NCBI GenBank assembly: GCA_910577205.1
Contig: CAJTMA010000001.1
Location: 186,001 to 250,000, forward strand
Direction: 5' to 3'
Source: an uncultured Alphaproteobacteria bacterium
GTDB lineage: Bacteria; Pseudomonadota; Alphaproteobacteria; RF32; CAG-239
DNA length: 64,000 bases
Shown here: positions 60,901-64,000 of the stretch, in pieces
Layout: every line of letters starts with the position of its first letter
How positions within the stretch are numbered: the stretch's first letter is position 1
Made by a program: the position numbers and the translations under genes
The notes under the pieces: model-generated
What the model saw: the letters and a program-made list of their open reading frames with translations, nothing else
Database searches by the model: none
Told to the model about the DNA's origin: nothing

Positions 60901-61236
60901 ATGGCTAATTATGAAAGCGTGCTGATTGCACGTCAGGATCTCGGTGCCTCTCAAGTAAGCAATATCGTTTCTGATTTGAGCGATGTTATTAAAAAAGAAG
61001 GCGGCGAGGTTGTTCGCGTTGATAACTGGGGTTTGAAAAACCTGGCTTATCGCATCAAGAAAAACCGCAAAGGTCATTACGTTGTTATGAACATTGCCGC
61101 TCCGGCCAATGCTATTGCCGAATTCGAAAGAATTATGCGTTTCAACGAAGATATCATTCGTTACATGACTGTTAAAGTTGAAGAATTCAGCGAAGATTCT
61201 TCTGCTTCTAACGACAAAGATTCAGTTGAAGAATAG
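60901..61236 (+). CDS. rpsF: 30S ribosomal protein bS6
   Basis: 111 residues. It starts MANYESVLIARQDLGASQV. The core GLKNLAYRIKKNRKGHYVVM and RIMRFNEDIIRYMTVKVEEF is typical, with an acidic tail (SEDSSASNDKDSVEE). It sits beside S18 on the small-subunit platform. First gene of the rpsF-rpsR-rplI operon; priB/ssb is not between rpsF and rpsR. Confidence 0.97.
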   Translation: MANYESVLIARQDLGASQVSNIVSDLSDVIKKEGGEVVRVDNWGLKNLAYRIKKNRKGHYVVMNIAAPANAIAEFERIMRFNEDIIRYMTVKVEEFSEDSSASNDKDSVEE

Positions 61237-61247
61237 GAGATAACGTT

Positions 61248-61475
61248 ATGGCTAAACAAGTATTCTTTAGAAGAAAAAAAGCTTGCCCGTTTTCTGGTGA
61301 AGACGGTCTTAAAATCGACTACAAAGATGTAAAACTGCTGTCCAGATACATCTCTGAAAAAGGAAAAATTATTCCAAGTCGCATTACTTCAGTTTCTGCC
61401 AAAAAGCAAAGAGAACTGGCCAAGGCGATTAAACGCGCCCGTTATATCGGTCTGCTTCCGTTTGTGGCTCAATAG
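61248..61475 (+). CDS. rpsR: 30S ribosomal protein bS18
   Basis: 75 residues. FFRRKKACPFSGEDGLKIDY, the RNA-binding IIPSRITSVSAKKQRELAKA and IKRARYIGLLPFV. Cys in KKACPFS is common in zinc-independent forms. 11 bp after rpsF. Confidence 0.97.
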   Translation: MAKQVFFRRKKACPFSGEDGLKIDYKDVKLLSRYISEKGKIIPSRITSVSAKKQRELAKAIKRARYIGLLPFVAQ

Positions 61476-61493
61476 GTTTAAGGAGAAAATACG

Positions 61494-61982
61494 ATGGAAA
61501 TTATCCTTTTAGAACACGTTGATAAATTAGGTAAAATGGGCGATAAAGTAAACGTTAAAAACGGTTATGCCCGTAACTACCTCTTGCCGCAGAAAAAAGC
61601 TTTGCGCGCAACTGAAGCTAACGTTGCTTATTTTGAAAAACAGAAAGCTGAATTGGAAGCTCATAACAAGAAATTGTTGGAAGCTGCCTCTTCTAAGGCC
61701 GAAGCTCTGAAAGGCTTCAGCGCGATGTTAATCCGTCAGGCTGCCGAAACAGGTCAGCTCTATGGTTCTGTTACCATTCGTGATATCGCTTCTGCTATCA
61801 AAGCTGCCGGTTTTGATGTTGAACGTCGTTGCGTTTACATGGAAAGCCCGATTAAAGATTTGGGTATCTATGAAGTTAAGCTGAATCTGCATCCGGAAGT
61901 TACTCAAACTATTTTGGTAAATGTTGCCAGAACAGAAGATGATGCGAAGAAGCAGGCGAAAGCTTATTCTCCAGCAGAATAG
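61494..61982 (+). CDS. rplI: 50S ribosomal protein bL9
   Basis: 162 residues. The N-terminal domain MEIILLEHVDKLGKMGDKVN, then KNGYARNYLLPQKKAL, binds 23S rRNA. A long helix (EKQKAELEAHNKKLLEAAS) leads to the C-terminal domain (GQLYGSVTIRDIASAIKAAG). Last gene of the operon; a terminator follows about 200 bp later. Confidence 0.97.
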   Translation: MEIILLEHVDKLGKMGDKVNVKNGYARNYLLPQKKALRATEANVAYFEKQKAELEAHNKKLLEAASSKAEALKGFSAMLIRQAAETGQLYGSVTIRDIASAIKAAGFDVERRCVYMESPIKDLGIYEVKLNLHPEVTQTILVNVARTEDDAKKQAKAYSPAE

Positions 61983-62180
61983 AAATTCGTTTGGCTGGCA
62001 ATTGGAGTGATTTTACACGGTTTCGAAAAATTCGCTTCATTTGTATAAGTCATCCAAATTTCTGAAAGGGTTTGTGAAGGTATCATATCGCCAAATTTAA
62101 GGAAATCTCGTGTACTATGTTGTCACGTCGACCTTAAATTCGATGATAGTCTGCTTAACTATCAAACTCTGGGTAAAATA

Positions 62181-62214
62181 AAAAACATCCTTGTGAAAAC
62201 AGGGATGTTTTTTT
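62181..62214 (+). terminator. Terminator of the rpsF-rpsR-rplI operon
   Basis: The stem AAAAACATCC / GGATGTTTTT with a 12-nt loop and a T run. Confidence 0.75.
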
Positions 62215-62554
62215 GTTATGGGGGTGGTCGGTATGTTGTTTAATGTCATTACGAGGAACGGAGTGAAGAAGTGATTTAGGCCTTATTAAAATTAGCTGAG
62301 ATAGCCACTCGTATCCGCTTCCATCGCATGAGCGGCTCATGATGTTCGGGTGCTCCTCGCTATGACCCGAACGGTGGGTGCGACCGCGCGGCGGGGCTTG
62401 GGAATAACATTTCTCCCCTTAATTTTAAGGGGAGATAAAGAGGGGTTTAATATGAATAAAGTCTAATTTTGCATGGATTCTTCGTCGCACAGCTCCTCAG
62501 AATGACATTCGGGATGTCATCCTGAACCGCAACGCGGTGAAGAATTCATATAAT

Positions 62555-62646
62555 AAATAAGGCTTTGTTATTAATCTGGACTCTCCGATCAAATCGGAGA
62601 GTGACATTAAATGAGTATATCGTGTCAATATTTACGTCATCTTGAG
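62555..62646. repeat. Intergenic repeat, copy B
   Basis: Contains CTCTCCGATCAAATCGGAGAG, then GACATTAAATGAGTATATCG and ACGTCATCTTGAG. It matches the 51834-51921 copy in inverted orientation through its whole length. Confidence 0.7.
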
Positions 62647-62831
62647 CTGCAGGCGAAAGATCCAAGTTAAAAGCGGCATAATGTTAATAATGCGGCTGCC
62701 TAAGTATGGATTCTTCGTTGCTTAGCTCTTTAGAATGATATTTTAGGAGGGGTGAGTAACCATAAAACATCTTGCAAAATAAAAATAATCACCTAATATG
62801 ATTCTTGCAACCGGGAGGCCGGTTGTGGTGT

Positions 62832-62932
62832 CTCAAAAACATCTTTCACGAAATTAATTCCTCCATCTTGGGGGAGTGGTCGAACTAAGGCGTAAGCACG
62901 AATAAGGCCGACTGTCGTGAACAGTTTTTGAG
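62832..62932. repeat. 101-bp inverted-repeat element
   Basis: The ends CTCAAAAACATCTTTCACGA and TCGTGAACAGTTTTTGAG form an imperfect terminal inverted repeat around about 60 bp of internal sequence. No gene inside. It could be a small non-autonomous mobile element. Confidence 0.55.
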
Positions 62933-63177
62933 CTCCTCCACCTTTTTTCTAAAAAGGTGGTTTTGTTTTAATTTACAGGGTTTGGAGAAATTAATTCCTA
63001 TCTAACCTTCCCTTAAAATTAAGGGGCTGCGAAAACAAAACAATTTGAAAATTGTTTTGTTGAGATAAGCAATGAGACTTTTTGTTGTGAGGTTGCGACA
63101 GCTGCCGAAACAGCAAATATAGTCGGAATTGTTAGGTAGGGATTTTATGATATCCCGAAACAAAACAGGAGCTTTGA

Positions 63178-63438
63178 ATGTTAGAAACAATTACCATCTC
63201 ATTTGCTGGAGATGACAATATGCAGGTGCATATCATGCGGATATTAAGCTTGTATTTGGCTTCTCTACGTTGCAGCAGAAAAATAAAAGCGGCAGATGTT
63301 TGTGCGGAAACCGGTGTTCACATTAAAAATTTGAACCGCATAGAAACCGGTAAGACAACGCTGGCTAATGCTGATATCGGAAAGCTGTTAAATTATTATG
63401 GGCTTGATGTTCAGCTGGTTATTTGTCCGCAGCAATAA
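63178..63438 (+). CDS. Small helix-turn-helix (XRE-like) protein
   Basis: 86 residues from 63178 (MLETITISFAG), or 72 from the ATG at 63220 (MQVHIMRILSLYLASL). A helix-turn-helix is visible as KIKAADVCAETGVHIKNLNR followed by IETGKTTLANADIGKLLNYY, in the IETGK pattern of XRE repressors. The C-terminal GLDVQLVI resembles the KTIKIEL end of the 36720-36947 protein. Stand-alone regulator; targets unknown. Confidence 0.7.
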   Translation: MLETITISFAGDDNMQVHIMRILSLYLASLRCSRKIKAADVCAETGVHIKNLNRIETGKTTLANADIGKLLNYYGLDVQLVICPQQ

Positions 63439-63844
63439 ATCATACCAAATTTCCAGCCGTTGCATCGGCAAACAAATATCGAAAGCAGTTTGTTTGGCGG
63501 TGTGGTGGCGGCAATAACACAGGTGATGAAGCCCTTCGAAAACAAAAATCATACGGCCTTTGTTATGCTCAATAAAACCCCGCTGTATTCATCCGGCGGG
63601 GTTTGTGTTAACGCCTTGCGGACTGAAATGAGGAGGGAAGCGCGGGCAAGAAAGGGACGTGGCGAAGAATTGGCAGAGGGTGGATAAGGCGGGAGAGTGG
63701 TGAGCCGAGGAGGATTATTCCTTATAGGATAAAATAGGGGAAGTGTGGGGCAAAAGGAGAAGCTTGGCTAAGGTGTATGAGGATGGCCAAGAATGGGTAA
63801 AGGAGGTCAATATGAGGTTAGGGTTGTCAAGTCGAAGTTTTGTA
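63439..63844. other. Intergenic stretch, purine-rich, with one terminator
   Basis: A hairpin AAAACCCCGC / GCGGGGTTT (63574-63604) is the only clear signal. 63620-63820 is G/A-rich without a supported gene. A 75-codon frame (63460-63687) crosses the hairpin and is not accepted. Confidence 0.6.
63574..63604 (+). terminator. Terminator downstream of the small helix-turn-helix gene
   Basis: AAAACCCCGC pairs with GCGGGGTTT across a 12-nt loop, then TTTGTG. Confidence 0.65.
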
Positions 63845-64000
63845 TTAACCGTCTTCAAGATGAAGTAGAACAGAAACGCTTATCAGTCCGGCGATGAGTG
63901 TTGGGGTCCAGACTGCCATAAAGGGCGGAATGTAACCGTTTAAGCCAAAAGCATAGATAACCTGTGACAGGAAATAAACGATAAAGCCGGTGGAAACACC
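63845..64000 (-). CDS. lptG: LPS export permease LptG, C-terminal end (truncated by window edge)
   Basis: 52 codons to a TAA at 63845. The peptide includes GVSTGFIVYFLSQVIYAFGL, then NGYIPPFMAVWTPTLIAGLI and ends LLHLEDG. The pattern G-x-x-x-GF-x-x-YF...P-x-x-x-A-x-W-x-P...LLHLEDG is the LptG C-terminus. LptG pairs with LptF in the LptB2FG exporter. lptF is 34 kb away at 29.2-30.3 kb, so the pair is split. Confidence 0.88.
   Translation of the reverse strand, partial: GVSTGFIVYFLSQVIYAFGLNGYIPPFMAVWTPTLIAGLISVSVLLHLEDG

Larger units (their letters stand above)
61983..63177. other. Gene-free repeat-rich stretch of about 1.2 kb
   Basis: No gene supported. It contains, in order, an inverted pair around AATTTAAGG / CCTTAAATT (62096-62140), the operon terminator, an ATTACGAG-type repeat (62247), a CTCCCCTTAATTTTAAGGGGAG palindrome (about 62413), GATGTCATCCTGAACCGCAACG (62513), the inverted copy of the 51.8-kb repeat, a 101-bp inverted-repeat element (62832-62932), a GGTGG hairpin (about 62938-62956), and a partial palindrome CCCTTAAAATTAAGGGG (about 63010). 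It reads as a dumping ground for small repeats. Confidence 0.75.

Noticed and set aside
62050..62160. Fifth long-hairpin element
   Set aside because: Arms AATTTAAGG / CCTTAAATT pair and a CTCGTGTAC string lies near the centre, but the apex does not match the family well enough.
63460..63687. 75-codon frame after the small helix-turn-helix gene
   Set aside because: It crosses a terminator hairpin and a purine-rich stretch, with no ribosome site.

Overview
This window reads as a chromosomal segment, around the replication origin, of a moderately low-GC alphaproteobacterium. The evidence is the order mnmE-mnmG-rsmG-parA-parB beside rho, an origin-like gap and coaE-dnaQ; an AddAB double-strand break system with murU and trxA; LptD/LptF with SurA and RsmA; a Mic60/mitofilin-like protein beside tsaD; and rpsF-rpsR-rplI. 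Long cysteine-rich secreted proteins and a shrunken, rearranged set of conserved clusters suggest an uncultured host-associated lineage, perhaps of the gut RF32 type. That placement is my inference, not a search result. No rRNA, tRNA, CRISPR array or intact insertion sequence was seen.

Layout. 1-3.4 kb: a truncated nuclease-domain membrane protein and two secreted cysteine-rich proteins. 3.5-11.8 kb: a minus-strand block mnmE, (hypothetical), mnmG, three tandem HD-domain hydrolases, rsmG, parA, parB, with two perfect parS sites inside genes and eight copies of an unexplained 16-bp motif. 11.9-18.5 kb: HAD hydrolase, membrane protein, rho, the candidate oriC (14.44-14.97 kb), coaE, dnaQ, a histidine phosphatase, nth, tsaD. 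18.5-24.9 kb: Mic60-like protein, an ADP-dependent sugar kinase, aroK, a 47-residue membrane peptide, xerD, two unknowns. 25-30.3 kb: rsmA, surA, lptD, lptF. 30.4-32.3 kb: an XRE regulator and a small toxin/immunity-like gene group. 32.3-42.9 kb: fabG, fabD, ftsK, XRE gene, grpE, glgA, rph, rdgB, murU and a fourth HD hydrolase. 43-50 kb: addB, addA, trxA. 50-60.7 kb: a third cysteine-rich protein, a DUF559-HemW fusion, hslU, hslV, a 1024-residue secreted protein with a dead protease domain, comM, a lipoprotein. 60.7-64 kb: rpsF-rpsR-rplI, about 1.2 kb of repeats, a small helix-turn-helix gene, and the end of lptG.

How it fits together. The left third is origin biology: DnaA boxes and a helically phased set of TTAA sites beside coaE, with ParAB/parS and a possible second site-specific DNA-binding system a few kb away. 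The rest is mainly housekeeping: genome maintenance (AddAB, Nth, XerD, FtsK, DnaQ), envelope assembly (LptD/F/G, SurA), fatty acid synthesis, proteostasis (GrpE, HslUV) and tRNA modification (MnmE/G, TsaD).

The least ordinary features are: (a) four long-hairpin elements of 121-128 bp that share an apex and abut gene boundaries; (b) a HemW enzyme that appears to be expressible only as the C-terminal part of a DUF559 fusion through a repeat-derived linker; (c) the 16-bp motif cluster near parS; (d) a TTAA array at the origin; (e) an ADP-dependent kinase of a mainly archaeal/eukaryotic family; (f) four paralogous HD hydrolases; (g) an orphan Rhs-tip-like toxin domain followed by tandem cysteine-rich membrane proteins.
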